DNA of 64,000 nt from Leifsonia aquatica (GTDB lineage Bacteria; Actinomycetota; Actinomycetes; Actinomycetales; Microbacteriaceae). Each line of letters starts with the position of its first letter. Position 1 is the stretch's first letter. The notes beneath the pieces are model-generated. The model searched no databases and was not told where the DNA came from. It saw nothing but the letters and a program-made list of their open reading frames with translations. A program made the position numbers and the translations under genes. The DNA is taken from the NCBI RefSeq assembly GCF_014190775.1, contig NZ_JACHVP010000002.1:1-64000 (forward strand). Direction: 5' to 3'. Positions 8,840 through 16,294 of the stretch are shown one piece after another.

Positions 8840-9507
8840 GCGGGCGTGACCTCCAGGCTCTTCAGCAGCTCGCGCACGTGCTGCTCCACCTCGGCTCGGA
8901 TCACCCGCACAGCCTCGACCGGCTGGCCCTGCGGATCAGCGAGCTCCCAATTCTGGTAGCGCTTGCCGGGGTAGATCGGGCAGGCGTCGCCGCAGCCCAT
9001 CGTGACAACGACGTCTGCGGCCTGCACGACATCGTCGGTCAGCGGCTTCGGGAACTCGCGACTCATGTCCAGCCCGAGCTCCGCCATCACCTCGACCACA
9101 GCTGGATTCAGTTCGTACGCGGGCATCGACCCCGCGGAGCGGACGTGGACGCGTCCTCCGGAAAGAGACTCGGTGAGGACCGCCGCCATCTGTGAACGCC
9201 CAGCGTTCTGCTCACACACGAACAGCACCTCTGGCCAGATCACCGGCAGCGCACCCTTCGCTTGCGCCAGGGCGGTCAGCCGCTCCGTCGCGAAGTGGAT
9301 CGTGCGCGTCGTCAGATGCGCCTTGACCTTCGCGGTGCGTAGCAGCGCGGTGTAGGACTCGAGGACATACCGCTCCACCGTCTCCCGGTTGAACACCCCG
9401 TCGAACTTGGCGGCCAGATCGTCGGCGAGCCGACGCAGGTACGCCTCCGGATAGGCCAGCTCAGGCTGGCTACGGCGCCCCGTTGCGTCGATAGTCATGA
9501 TCGTCAC
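8836..9507 (-). CDS. arsC: Arsenate reductase with N-terminal three-helix domain
   Basis: A 223-residue protein. Residues about 15-75 form a three-helix domain ([14 protein letters not shown]...[14 protein letters not shown]), and residues about 90-220 are the low-molecular-weight phosphatase fold of thioredoxin- or mycothiol-linked ArsC. The P-loop is CEQNAGRS (CX5R), and the second conserved cysteines appear in [12 protein letters not shown]. It reduces arsenate to arsenite in the cytoplasm. Start is GTG overlapping the stop of the upstream arsC by 4 bases, with an ATG three codons later. It shares its N-terminal domain type with the small protein at 17767-17979. Confidence 0.92.
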   Translation of the reverse strand: MTIMTIDATGRRSQPELAYPEAYLRRLADDLAAKFDGVFNRETVERYVLESYTALLRTAKVKAHLTTRTIHFATERLTALAQAKGALPVIWPEVLFVCEQNAGRSQMAAVLTESLSGGRVHVRSAGSMPAYELNPAVVEVMAELGLDMSREFPKPLTDDVVQAADVVVTMGCGDACPIYPGKRYQNWELADPQGQPVEAVRVIRAEVEQHVRELLKSLEVTPA

Positions 9508-9917
9508 ACCACCGCGGGCAGGAGCTCAGCGAGCAGGTTCTCGACGCGCTGCTTGATGTCGTCGCGGATCGGGCGGACCTCGTCCACCGGGCGCCCGGCG
9601 GGGTCGGTGAGCTCCCAGTCCTCGTACCGCTTCCCCGGGAAGATCGGGCAAGTGTCGCCACAGCCCATCGTGATCACGACATCGGACTCCTTCACCGCAG
9701 CGGTGGTGAGGATCTTCGGCTGCTCGCCCGCGATGTCGATACCCTCCTCGGCCATGACCTGAACCGCGACCGGGTTGATCTGGTCCTTCGGCTCCGAACC
9801 GGCGGACAGTACCTCGACGCGGCCTCCGGAGAGCTCACGCATGAACCCGGCGGCCATCTGGGAGCGGCCGGCGTTGTGGATGCAGACGAACAGGACGGTG
9901 GGCTTGGTATCAGTCAT
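9504..9917 (-). CDS. arsC: Arsenate reductase (LMW phosphatase type)
   Basis: A 137-residue single-domain ArsC with P-loop [16 protein letters not shown], the second conserved region ITMGCGDTCPIFPGKRYEDWEL and the family's DP-loop (DPAGRPVDEV). It is the first gene of a three-gene overlapping unit (arsC, arsC with helical domain, trxB). A GAGGAG ribosome site sits 5 bases before the ATG, and an ArsR-type operator lies about 34 bases upstream. It reduces As(V) to As(III) using thioredoxin or mycothiol chemistry; which one is not decidable by eye. Confidence 0.93.
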   Translation of the reverse strand: MTDTKPTVLFVCIHNAGRSQMAAGFMRELSGGRVEVLSAGSEPKDQINPVAVQVMAEEGIDIAGEQPKILTTAAVKESDVVITMGCGDTCPIFPGKRYEDWELTDPAGRPVDEVRPIRDDIKQRVENLLAELLPAVV

Positions 9918-9950
9918 GGTTCTCCTCGGTTCTCAACGATCTTCGTTAAG

Positions 9951-9968
9951 CATAGATGTAGGTCAATG
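9951..9968 (-). promoter_or_regulatory. ArsR-type operator with embedded -35 box (arsC-arsC-trxB)
   Basis: CATAGA-N6-TCAATG forms an imperfect dyad of the same pattern as those at 10900, 12564 and 12598. On the minus strand it contains TTGACC, a good -35 box for the arsC-trxB operon, with AAGATC about 17 bases on as a candidate -10. A bound repressor would block polymerase. A second short dyad, AACGA-N3-TCGTT (9935-9947), lies between it and the gene. Confidence 0.6.
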
Positions 9969-10005
9969 CTTTTTCCAGTCGTCTATCGCCGAATTCGGCA
10001 ATCGT

Positions 10006-10902
10006 TCACTTTTCGATCCGCTCGAGAAGGTCGCGGACGCGACCCTCGATGTCGTTTCGGATCTCGCGGACGCGGGCGATCGGTTGCCCGACGGGGTCGG
10101 GGATGTCCCAGTCCAGGTATTCGCGGCCCGGGTAGATGGGGCAGGCGTCACCACAGCCCATGGTGATCACGTAGTCGGCTGCGCGGACCGCCTCGTCGGT
10201 GAGCGGCTTGGGGAACTCGCCGCCGAGCGGGGTGCCGATCTCGTCGAGCACGGTGACGATCGTGGAGCGCACGGCCTCCGCCGGCTCCGAGCCGGCCGTA
10301 CGGACGATGACCCGGTCGCCGGCGAGCTGGCGCAGGATCGCAGAGGCGAGCTGGGAGCGGCCGGCGTTCTGCACACAGACGAACAGCACCTCCGGCACGG
10401 TGTGGGTGGTTTCGTCGGCCCGTAGGAGCGCGTCGAGCCGATCGATCGTGAAGCTGCTGGTCTGGGACGCTCGGGTCGGGTGCGAGCCCGCACGCTCGCC
10501 CAGCATCCGGTAGCTGTCCTGCACGTACGAGCTGACGATGTCCGGTGCCAGTACCCCTCGGTATCGCGTGGTCAGGTCGGCGACGATGCGCTCCAGCGCC
10601 GCCGCGTCGTCGCGTGTCTCGCCGTCGCGGACCAGGTTGGCGACGCGGTCGAGCTGGGAGGGCGTGATCGAATACCACGCCGTGCGGCCGATCTGTTCGC
10701 GCTCGACCAGTCCCTCGTTCTTGAGCATCCGCAAGTGGTGAGACACGGTCGGTTGCGTGAGCCCGAGGGTCTCGGCCATGCGGGTCACCGACCCCCGGCC
10801 CTCCTCGGAATCGAGGATGATCCGGAGGAGGGCGGCGCGGGTGGGATCGCTGATGCGCTTGAGGCTCTGCAGGTCCGGGCTAACCGCTTGCGCTCCGCTC
10901 AT
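10006..10902 (-). CDS. ArsR-ArsC fusion: winged-helix repressor plus arsenate reductase
   Basis: A 298-residue three-part protein. Residues about 10-95 are an ArsR/SmtB winged helix (SDPTRAALLRIIL, LTQPTVSHHLRMLKNEGLV). A helical linker follows (about 100-170, LERIVADLTTRYRGVL...SYVQDSYRML), of the same kind as the N-terminal domain of the 223-residue ArsC. The C-terminal third is ArsC with P-loop CVQNAGRS and [12 protein letters not shown]. The DNA-binding part has no cysteine, so if it senses arsenic it cannot use the usual Cys sites there; the ArsC cysteines are the only thiols. The ATG lies inside an operator dyad, and a TAGACT -10 seven bases away suggests a leaderless message. Confidence 0.88.
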   Translation of the reverse strand: MSGAQAVSPDLQSLKRISDPTRAALLRIILDSEEGRGSVTRMAETLGLTQPTVSHHLRMLKNEGLVEREQIGRTAWYSITPSQLDRVANLVRDGETRDDAAALERIVADLTTRYRGVLAPDIVSSYVQDSYRMLGERAGSHPTRASQTSSFTIDRLDALLRADETTHTVPEVLFVCVQNAGRSQLASAILRQLAGDRVIVRTAGSEPAEAVRSTIVTVLDEIGTPLGGEFPKPLTDEAVRAADYVITMGCGDACPIYPGREYLDWDIPDPVGQPIARVREIRNDIEGRVRDLLERIEK

Positions 10903-10917
10903 AGATGGGAGTCTATG
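10900..10917. promoter_or_regulatory. Perfect ArsR-type operator dyad between divergent genes
   Basis: CATAGA-TGGGAG-TCTATG is a perfect 6+6 dyad. Its left arm is the start codon of the ArsR-ArsC fusion (read on the minus strand), and its right arm contains an ATG in the frame of the small thioredoxin-like gene. One bound dimer would therefore cover both divergent starts. On the minus strand TAGACT (10910-10915) is a candidate -10. Confidence 0.6.
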
Positions 10918-10932
10918 CGCGAGAATTGTGCA

Positions 10933-11241
10933 ATGAACGTAATCGTGCTCCACATCGATGACTGCCCGAATTGGGTAGAGGCGTCCGACCGAGTTCGAGC
11001 AGCTCTTGACCTCGTGCGGCCGACGGCGCATCTGGAGACGCGAACGGTGACCACCCCCGACGAAGCAACGGTGCTCGGATTCGCGGGCTCGCCCACGATC
11101 CTTGTGGACGGACAGGATCTGTTCGACGGCATCCCCACCGACGCTCTCGCCTGTCGCGTGTACCGGACGCCAGAGGGCCTTGCGGGAGCTCCGACGACTG
11201 GAATGATCATCGAAGCCCTCCGCGAGAAGGGCACTGCTTAG
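10933..11241 (+). CDS. Small thioredoxin-fold protein with DCPNW motif
   Basis: About 102 residues, starting MNVIVLHIDDCPNW; a start at 10915 (MRENCA...) would add six residues but lies inside the operator. The beta-strand VIVLHIDDC, the CPNW turn, and GFAGSPTILVDGQDLF with its cis-Pro-like SPT are those of a thioredoxin-like fold with one N-terminal cysteine instead of CxxC; another cysteine lies at LACRVYRT. Similar small proteins accompany mercury and arsenic genes in actinobacteria, to my knowledge without settled function. It is divergent from the ArsR-ArsC fusion and converges (3-4-base overlap) on the flavoprotein gene. Likely role: thiol chemistry or metalloid handling. Confidence 0.75.
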   Translation: MNVIVLHIDDCPNWVEASDRVRAALDLVRPTAHLETRTVTTPDEATVLGFAGSPTILVDGQDLFDGIPTDALACRVYRTPEGLAGAPTTGMIIEALREKGTA

Positions 11242-12548
11242 GAGCAGCAGGACGACCCGCTCGCGCCGGTCGAGCACACGCCTGTGGCCGGGAGCACCAG
11301 TTGCACGTTGCGTGCCGACGCGATGTCGCCGGCGAGGTAGGCGGTGATGGATCGGACCTGCTCGTATCCGGTGGCGAGGAGGAACGTCGGGGCGCGTCCG
11401 TAGGACTTCATCCCGGCGAGGAAGAAGTTCGGCTCGGGCTGCTGCAACTCGGCGAACCCGTGGGGCTCGACCGTGCCGCAGGAGTGGATGTTCGGGTCGA
11501 TCAGCGGCGCCAGCCGGACGGGAGCCTCCACGATCTCGTCCAGGTCGAGCCGGATCTCGCGCAGCATGTCGAGGTCGGGCCGGAACCCGGTCGCGTTCAC
11601 CACGATGTCGGTGTCGTGCTCGACCCGCTCGCCCGCTCGCTGGCCGATCAGCTTGACGCCGTTCTCGGTTGCGGCGAGGCGAAGGATTTCGAACCGGTCG
11701 ATCTGCTGGATGGCGCCGGTGGCGATGAGACGGTCGACGCGCTTGCCGATAGCGGCGCGCTCGATCAGCTGGTCGTCATCCGAGGTGGTGACCCGGACGG
11801 CGCTCGCGTTGCGGATCAGCCAGGTGATCCGCGTTTCCGGCACCTCACGCTTAAGGGCGGCGAGGTTCAGGAGGGTGTTGGCGGCGGAGTGTCCAGCGCC
11901 GACGACGGTGACGCGCTTGCCGGCGAACCGGGCGCGCTCGCGCCCGACCACATCCGGCAGCGCGTGCGAGACGTGCCCGGCGACCGCCGGCAGCCCGAGA
12001 GGGTCGAGTCCGGACGAGGCGAGGCTGTTCGGGGTCAGGTAGGTGCCGGATGCGTCGATGACGGCGCGGGCCGTGACCTCCCGCACGCCGTCCGCATCGC
12101 TGATGCGCAGCAGGAAGGGGGTGTCGGCGCGGCCGGTGCTCCGGGTGCGATCCATGCCCTCGCGACTGACGTCGGTGACGGTGACGCCGTAACGGATGTG
12201 CGGACGGATCGAGTCGATTGCAGCCAGCGGCGCCAGGTAGTCATCCAGGAACTGGCCGCCGGTGGGCAGCTGCTTCTCGTCGGGACTCGCCCACCCTGTT
12301 TCAGCCAGGAGCCGAGCGGCGGCCGGGTCCACCAGCATCTTCCACGGCGAGAAGAAACGGATATGCCCCCACTGGGAGACGGTGTGGCCGGACGTGTCGC
12401 CGGTCTCATAGATCTCGAACGGGATGCCCCGTTCGACCAAGTGGGCGGCGGCCGCGAGCCCGATCGGCCCGGCGCCGATGATCGCCACCGGGAGCCCGTC
12501 GAGGCGGCTGCTGCGGATCGTGGGGACGGTCAGGTCGACGAGAGTCAT
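11238..12548 (-). CDS. Flavin monooxygenase-like oxidoreductase (ArsO-like)
   Basis: A 436-residue FAD/NADPH protein with GAGPIGLAAAAHLVERG at the N-terminus, a second Rossmann motif VVGAGHSAANTLLNL in the middle and VVNATGFRPDLD, the marker of flavin-dependent monooxygenases and related oxidoreductases. The tail ends in a cysteine-rich GVCSTGASGSSCCS, which may bind thiophilic metalloids. Genes of this type (ArsO) are common in actinobacterial ars islands; the reaction is not established. It is divergent from arsR, with two operator copies between, so it is probably induced by arsenic. Confidence 0.82.
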   Translation of the reverse strand: MTLVDLTVPTIRSSRLDGLPVAIIGAGPIGLAAAAHLVERGIPFEIYETGDTSGHTVSQWGHIRFFSPWKMLVDPAAARLLAETGWASPDEKQLPTGGQFLDDYLAPLAAIDSIRPHIRYGVTVTDVSREGMDRTRSTGRADTPFLLRISDADGVREVTARAVIDASGTYLTPNSLASSGLDPLGLPAVAGHVSHALPDVVGRERARFAGKRVTVVGAGHSAANTLLNLAALKREVPETRITWLIRNASAVRVTTSDDDQLIERAAIGKRVDRLIATGAIQQIDRFEILRLAATENGVKLIGQRAGERVEHDTDIVVNATGFRPDLDMLREIRLDLDEIVEAPVRLAPLIDPNIHSCGTVEPHGFAELQQPEPNFFLAGMKSYGRAPTFLLATGYEQVRSITAYLAGDIASARNVQLVLPATGVCSTGASGSSCCS

Positions 12549-12563
12549 CCCTCATTCTCCATT

Positions 12564-12581
12564 CATTGAAGGTTTTCGATT
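12564..12581. promoter_or_regulatory. ArsR-type operator, copy 1 of the flavoprotein/arsR intergenic region
   Basis: CATTGA-AGGTTT-TCGATT repeats the inverted copy found 34 bases away (CATTGA-N6-TCGATG on the minus strand), with one end base changed. It lies between the flavoprotein promoter and its start codon, where a repressor would act as a roadblock. Confidence 0.5.
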
Positions 12582-12597
12582 TACAGTGTGCCTGCTT

Positions 12598-12615
12598 CAT
12601 CGAAATCTGTCAATG
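12598..12615. promoter_or_regulatory. ArsR-type operator, copy 2, overlapping divergent promoters
   Basis: CATCGA-AATCTG-TCAATG fits the pattern of the other ars operators. On the minus strand it contains a TTGACA -35 box for the flavoprotein gene. On the plus strand it precedes TAGACT (12622-12627), which ends only 6 bases before the arsR ATG, implying a leaderless arsR message. Confidence 0.6.
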
Positions 12616-12633
12616 TACGGCTAGACTAGTCGC

Positions 12634-12987
12634 ATGGCCGTTCTCGAAGCACTCCCGATCACACCCGTGAACGCCTGCTGCACTCCTGTGACGAGCGAGA
12701 CCCTCTCCCTCGACGAGGCGGAGTCGATGGCGGCGGCGTTCAAGGCTCTCGGCGACCCGACCCGACTTCGCCTGCTCTCGATCGTGGCCAACTCGGAGGG
12801 CCAGGAAGCGTGCGTCTGCGATCTGACCGAACCGATCGGGCTCAGCCAGCCGACGGTGTCACATCACCTCAAGCTTCTGCTCGACGCGGGCTACATCACC
12901 CGGTCGAAGCGTGGCACCTGGTCGTACTACAAGCTCGTCCCAGGAAGCCTGGAGCGCGTGTCGAAGGTCCTCACGACAGCGCTCTAA
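12634..12987 (+). CDS. arsR: Arsenite-responsive repressor ArsR
   Basis: A 117-residue ArsR/SmtB winged-helix protein. The recognition helix is SQPTVSHHLKLLLDAGYI. It has an N-terminal pair Cys15-Cys16 (NACC) and Cys60/Cys62 (EACVCDL); this matches the CgArsR type of Corynebacterium, where Cys15, Cys16 and Cys55 of paired subunits bind As(III). Arsenite binding would release it from the operators at 9951, 10900, 12564 and 12598. A TAGACT -10 box six bases before the ATG suggests that translation begins at the 5' end of the mRNA. It is divergent from the ArsO-like gene. Confidence 0.95.
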   Translation: MAVLEALPITPVNACCTPVTSETLSLDEAESMAAAFKALGDPTRLRLLSIVANSEGQEACVCDLTEPIGLSQPTVSHHLKLLLDAGYITRSKRGTWSYYKLVPGSLERVSKVLTTAL

Positions 12988-13010
12988 CCGAGTGGCCCGA
13001 CCGTCGTGCG

Positions 13011-13679
13011 CTATGCGCTCCGCGTCAGGTGTGCGGCGAGGGAGCCGACCCGGCGTGCGATCTCGTCGAAGGCAGCCTCGAACGCTTTCGAGCTGCCGTC
13101 CGGCACCGGATCGGGAATCGACCAATGAGCGTCGCCGTACCCGAGCTCCTCGTGCGCTCGGTCACAGACCGTGACGACATAGTCACCAACCTCGACGACA
13201 TCCGCGTACAGCTTCGGTCGTCCCGCCAGAACGACACCATGTCGCGCCGCGACCTGCACCGCACCCACCGCGACCCCGGGCGCCGGGTGCGTCCCCGCGG
13301 AAAGGGCCGGGACATCGCTGGAGCGCGACCAGAGCGCCTCCGCCAACTGAGACCGCGCCGAGTTCGCCGTGCACACGAACACGACCCGACGCGCGGCATC
13401 ATCCGCAGACGGCCCCAGCGCAGTGAGCGCGGCCGGCCGCAGGCGCACGTACGTCCTGCGGCGATCGCCCTCCGAACGCTCGCGCACGATGATGCCTTCA
13501 CGCTCCAGGACCGCAAGGTGGTGCGCGAGCAGATTGGTGGAGACCGCCAGCTGCGCGACGAGCTCTCCCGGAGTCAGATCGCCGAGCACGAGAAGGTCCA
13601 CGATTCGCAGACGCAGGGGATCCGCCAGAGCCGCGTGCAACGCGGCTCGCGTCTCCAACGGATTTCGCCCAGTGTTCAT
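13011..13679 (-). CDS. Second ArsR-ArsC fusion, compact form
   Basis: A 222-residue fusion with residues about 8-90 a winged helix (ADPLRLRIVDLL, VSTNLLAHHLAVLEREGI) and residues about 97-220 an LMW-phosphatase ArsC (VFVCTANSARSQLAEAL). It lacks the helical linker of the fusion at 10006-10902. The winged helix again has no cysteine. The phosphatase P-loop CTANSARS and VCDRAHEELG differ from the MGCGDxCP type of the other island enzymes, so it belongs to another ArsC or tyrosine-phosphatase branch. Divergent from the aquaporin gene; a palindrome of another sequence abuts its start codon, so it probably regulates itself and aqpS separately from ArsR. Confidence 0.88.
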   Translation of the reverse strand: MNTGRNPLETRAALHAALADPLRLRIVDLLVLGDLTPGELVAQLAVSTNLLAHHLAVLEREGIIVRERSEGDRRRTYVRLRPAALTALGPSADDAARRVVFVCTANSARSQLAEALWSRSSDVPALSAGTHPAPGVAVGAVQVAARHGVVLAGRPKLYADVVEVGDYVVTVCDRAHEELGYGDAHWSIPDPVPDGSSKAFEAAFDEIARRVGSLAAHLTRSA

Positions 13680-13701
13680 TACCTCAATGTTGACTGAGGT
13701 A
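13680..13701. promoter_or_regulatory. Perfect operator palindrome for the second ArsR-ArsC fusion and aquaporin
   Basis: TACCTCA-N8-TGAGGTA is a perfect 7+7 dyad directly touching the ATG of the leftward fusion gene and 16 bases before the rightward aquaporin ATG. Its sequence is unrelated to the CATNGA operators, which argues for a second regulon within the same island. Confidence 0.6.
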
Positions 13702-13717
13702 TCTCCTACCGGTCAAG

Positions 13718-14455
13718 ATGAAGCCAATGAACACGCGCCTTCTCTCTCGCCTGCTCGCCGAATTCCTCGGAACCGGACTGCTCGTCACGGTCGTCGTCGG
13801 CTCCGGGATCGCCGCCAGCCGCCTCTCTCACGACACCGGCCTGCAGCTGCTCGAGAACAGCATCGCCACCGCCCTCGGCCTCGCCGTGCTGATCCTCTTG
13901 TTCGGCCCCGTCTCCGGAGCCCACTTCAACCCGGTCGTCTCACTTGTCGACTGGATCGTCGGCCGCTCCGCCCGCAACGGACTGACCCTCGCCGAGGCGG
14001 GGGCATACATCCTCGCGCAGGTCGTCGGCGCCATCGGCGGAGCCCTACTCGCCAACGCGATGTTCGAGCTGCCCACGCACGTCGCCACCACCGAGCGGGT
14101 CACTGCCGGGACGCTCATCGGCGAAGTCGTCGCGACGGCCGGGCTCATCATGCTGATCCTCGCGCTGGCGCGATCCGGCCGCAGCGCCGCTGCCGCCCCC
14201 GCGATCGGCGCCTACATCGGCGCCGCCTACTGGTTCACCAGCTCCACCTCGTTCGCGAACCCCGCCGTTACGATCGGCCGGATCTTCTCCGACTCGTTCG
14301 CCGGGATCGCCCCGGCGTCCGTCCTCCCCTTCATCGCCGCCCAACTCGTCGGCGCCGCCATCGACGTCGGACTCACCCTGGCGCTATTCCGCTCGGAGAA
14401 GGTCTTGGCCGAGGCCGCAGCGGACGTCGTCATCCCGCAGACCACCGATCGCTGA
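13718..14455 (+). CDS. Aquaglyceroporin-type channel (AqpS-like, arsenic island)
   Basis: A 245-residue major intrinsic protein with six membrane segments and the two half-helix signatures, here GAHFNPVVSL (NPV instead of NPA) and FANPAVTIGR. In Sinorhizobium an aquaglyceroporin (AqpS) replaces the arsenite pump: arsenite made inside by ArsC leaves downhill through the channel. The same logic would fit here because no ArsB or Acr3 is present in the island. It begins a rightward unit aqpS, flavoprotein, arsC, arsN. ATG at 13727 is an alternative start. Confidence 0.88.
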   Translation: MKPMNTRLLSRLLAEFLGTGLLVTVVVGSGIAASRLSHDTGLQLLENSIATALGLAVLILLFGPVSGAHFNPVVSLVDWIVGRSARNGLTLAEAGAYILAQVVGAIGGALLANAMFELPTHVATTERVTAGTLIGEVVATAGLIMLILALARSGRSAAAAPAIGAYIGAAYWFTSSTSFANPAVTIGRIFSDSFAGIAPASVLPFIAAQLVGAAIDVGLTLALFRSEKVLAEAAADVVIPQTTDR

Positions 14456-14468
14456 ACGGAACCATCCC

Positions 14469-15854
14469 ATGCATCTCGTCGCCATCGGCGGCAGCGACGC
14501 CGGAATCTCCGCCGCGCTGCGCGCCCGCGAACTCGACCCGGCGACTGACGTCACCGTCGTCGTCGCCGACGAATACCCGAACTTCTCCATCTGCGGCATC
14601 CCGTACTACTTCTCCGGTGACGTGCGCCCGTGGCAGTCGCTCGCCCACAGGACCCACGCCGACCTCGAGGCGACCGGGATGTCACTCAGGCTCAACACAC
14701 TCGCCACCGGCATCGACGTCGCGGGTCAGCGATTGAACGTCCGGGCGGCGGACGGAACCGAGTCCGTGATCGGCTACGACGAGCTGATCGTCGGCACCGG
14801 CGCGCTCCCCTCGCACGCGGGCATAACCGGACTCGACCAGCTCACCCCCGCCGATGGGCTGCACGTCATCCACTCGATGGGCGACACCTTCGCCCTGGAC
14901 CGCGACCTAGAAGCACGCGACCCGCGCACCGCGATCATCATCGGCGCCGGCTACGTCGGTCTCGAGATGGCCGAGGGATTCAGCGCGCGCGGCATCGACG
15001 TCACCGTCCTGCAGCGCGGACCCGAAGTCCTCTCCACCCTCGACCCGGAACTCGGCTCCTCCGTCCACGAGGAGCTGACCAGCCACGGCGTGCACGTGCG
15101 CACCCGCACCGTGGTTCGCTCGGTCGAGAAGGACACCGACGGTTTGCTTGTCCGCGCCGACCACGACGGCCAGCCCGTCAACCTGCGAGCCGACATCGTG
15201 CTCGCTGTTGTCGGTGTCCGCCCGAACACTCAGCTCCTGGAATCCGCCGGAGCCACCCTCGGCGCCGGCCGCGCGGTCGTCGTCGACGAGCAGATGCGAA
15301 CCGGCCTGCCCCACGTCTACGCGGCCGGCGACGGGGTCGTCACCCACCACCGGCTGCTCGGGGTCACCTATCTCCCGCTCGGGACGACCGCGCACAAGCA
15401 GGGACGCGTGGCCGGGGAGAACGCAATCGGTGGCGACGCCCGCTTCGCCGGCTCGGTCGGAACACAGGTCGTCAAGGTCTTCGACCTCGTCGCCGCGCGA
15501 ACCGGTCTTCGCGACCACGAAGCGCACGCCGCCGGCTTCCAGAGCGTCACCACCCAGACCACCGCCGACGACCACAAGCGCTACTACCCGGGCGCCCAGC
15601 CGATCAGCATCCGCATCACCGGAGACGCCGACAACGGACGCCTCCTCGGCGCTCAACTCGTCGGCCGCCTCGGCACCGAGACCGCCAAGCGCGTCGACAC
15701 CTACGCGACGGCGCTGTTCGCCGGCCTCACCGTGCAGCAGATCAGCGACCTCGACCTCTCCTACACGCCGCCACTCGGCTCACCGTGGGATGCCGTCCAG
15801 GCGGCGACCCAAGCCTGGACACGAGCCACCATCGAAACCGAGATCACGGTATGA
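14469..15854 (+). CDS. CoA-disulfide reductase/NADH oxidase-like flavoprotein
   Basis: A 461-residue pyridine nucleotide-disulfide oxidoreductase of the single-cysteine class. The FAD motif AIGGSDAGISAALRAR is followed by FSICGIPYY with Cys42, the redox cysteine of CoA-disulfide reductase, NADH oxidase and peroxidase. IIIGAGYVGLEMAEGF is the NAD(P)H site, and VYAAGDGV closes the FAD site; a dimerisation domain follows (after residue 330). Such genes recur beside arsC and aqpS in actinobacterial ars islands, but the substrate is not known; reduction of a thiol-arsenic adduct or of CoA/mycothiol disulfide is a guess. It overlaps the next arsC by 4 bases. Confidence 0.85.
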   Translation: MHLVAIGGSDAGISAALRARELDPATDVTVVVADEYPNFSICGIPYYFSGDVRPWQSLAHRTHADLEATGMSLRLNTLATGIDVAGQRLNVRAADGTESVIGYDELIVGTGALPSHAGITGLDQLTPADGLHVIHSMGDTFALDRDLEARDPRTAIIIGAGYVGLEMAEGFSARGIDVTVLQRGPEVLSTLDPELGSSVHEELTSHGVHVRTRTVVRSVEKDTDGLLVRADHDGQPVNLRADIVLAVVGVRPNTQLLESAGATLGAGRAVVVDEQMRTGLPHVYAAGDGVVTHHRLLGVTYLPLGTTAHKQGRVAGENAIGGDARFAGSVGTQVVKVFDLVAARTGLRDHEAHAAGFQSVTTQTTADDHKRYYPGAQPISIRITGDADNGRLLGAQLVGRLGTETAKRVDTYATALFAGLTVQQISDLDLSYTPPLGSPWDAVQAATQAWTRATIETEITV

Positions 15855-16261
15855 ACGACGCCCCCACCGTCCTCTTCCTCTGCACCCACAACGCCGGCCG
15901 GTCGCAGCTTGGATCCCACCTCTTCCGTCGCGTCGCCGGCGATCGCGCCCACGCCACCAGCGCCGGCACAGCACCGGCCGACGGGCCAAGCCAGCCTGTG
16001 GTTCAGGCTCTCGCCGAGCTCGGTATCGACAGCTCCGACGCGCAGCCTCGAGCGGTGACGGTAGAGGACCTTGCGGCCGCTGACATCGTCGTGGCCATGA
16101 AGCCCGGGCTCGAGCTCCCCGGCCCTGTGGCGGGTCAGTTCGTGCAGTGGGAGTTCCCCGACCCGGCGACCTGGGACCTCGACGGCGTTCGGGAGCTCCG
16201 GGGCACGATCTTGGTGCAGGTCGAGGAGCTGGTGGAATGGGTGGCACCCGCTGAAGAATGA
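15851..16261 (+). CDS. arsC: Arsenate reductase/LMW phosphatase-like protein
   Basis: A 136-residue ArsC whose ATG overlaps the stop of the flavoprotein (ATGA), indicating coupled translation. P-loop is FLCTHNAGRSQLGSHL, with SAGTAPADGP and a DP-loop in WEFPDPATWDLD. The second cysteine pair (CGDxCP) of the other island enzymes is missing; AMKPGLELPGP stands in its place, so the catalytic relay must differ, perhaps using a small thiol such as mycothiol. It sits between the flavoprotein and the ArsN-like gene. Confidence 0.88.
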   Translation: MNDAPTVLFLCTHNAGRSQLGSHLFRRVAGDRAHATSAGTAPADGPSQPVVQALAELGIDSSDAQPRAVTVEDLAAADIVVAMKPGLELPGPVAGQFVQWEFPDPATWDLDGVRELRGTILVQVEELVEWVAPAEE

Positions 16262-16294
16262 TCCGGTGACGACTCTGGGAAGCACGGCAGCCGA

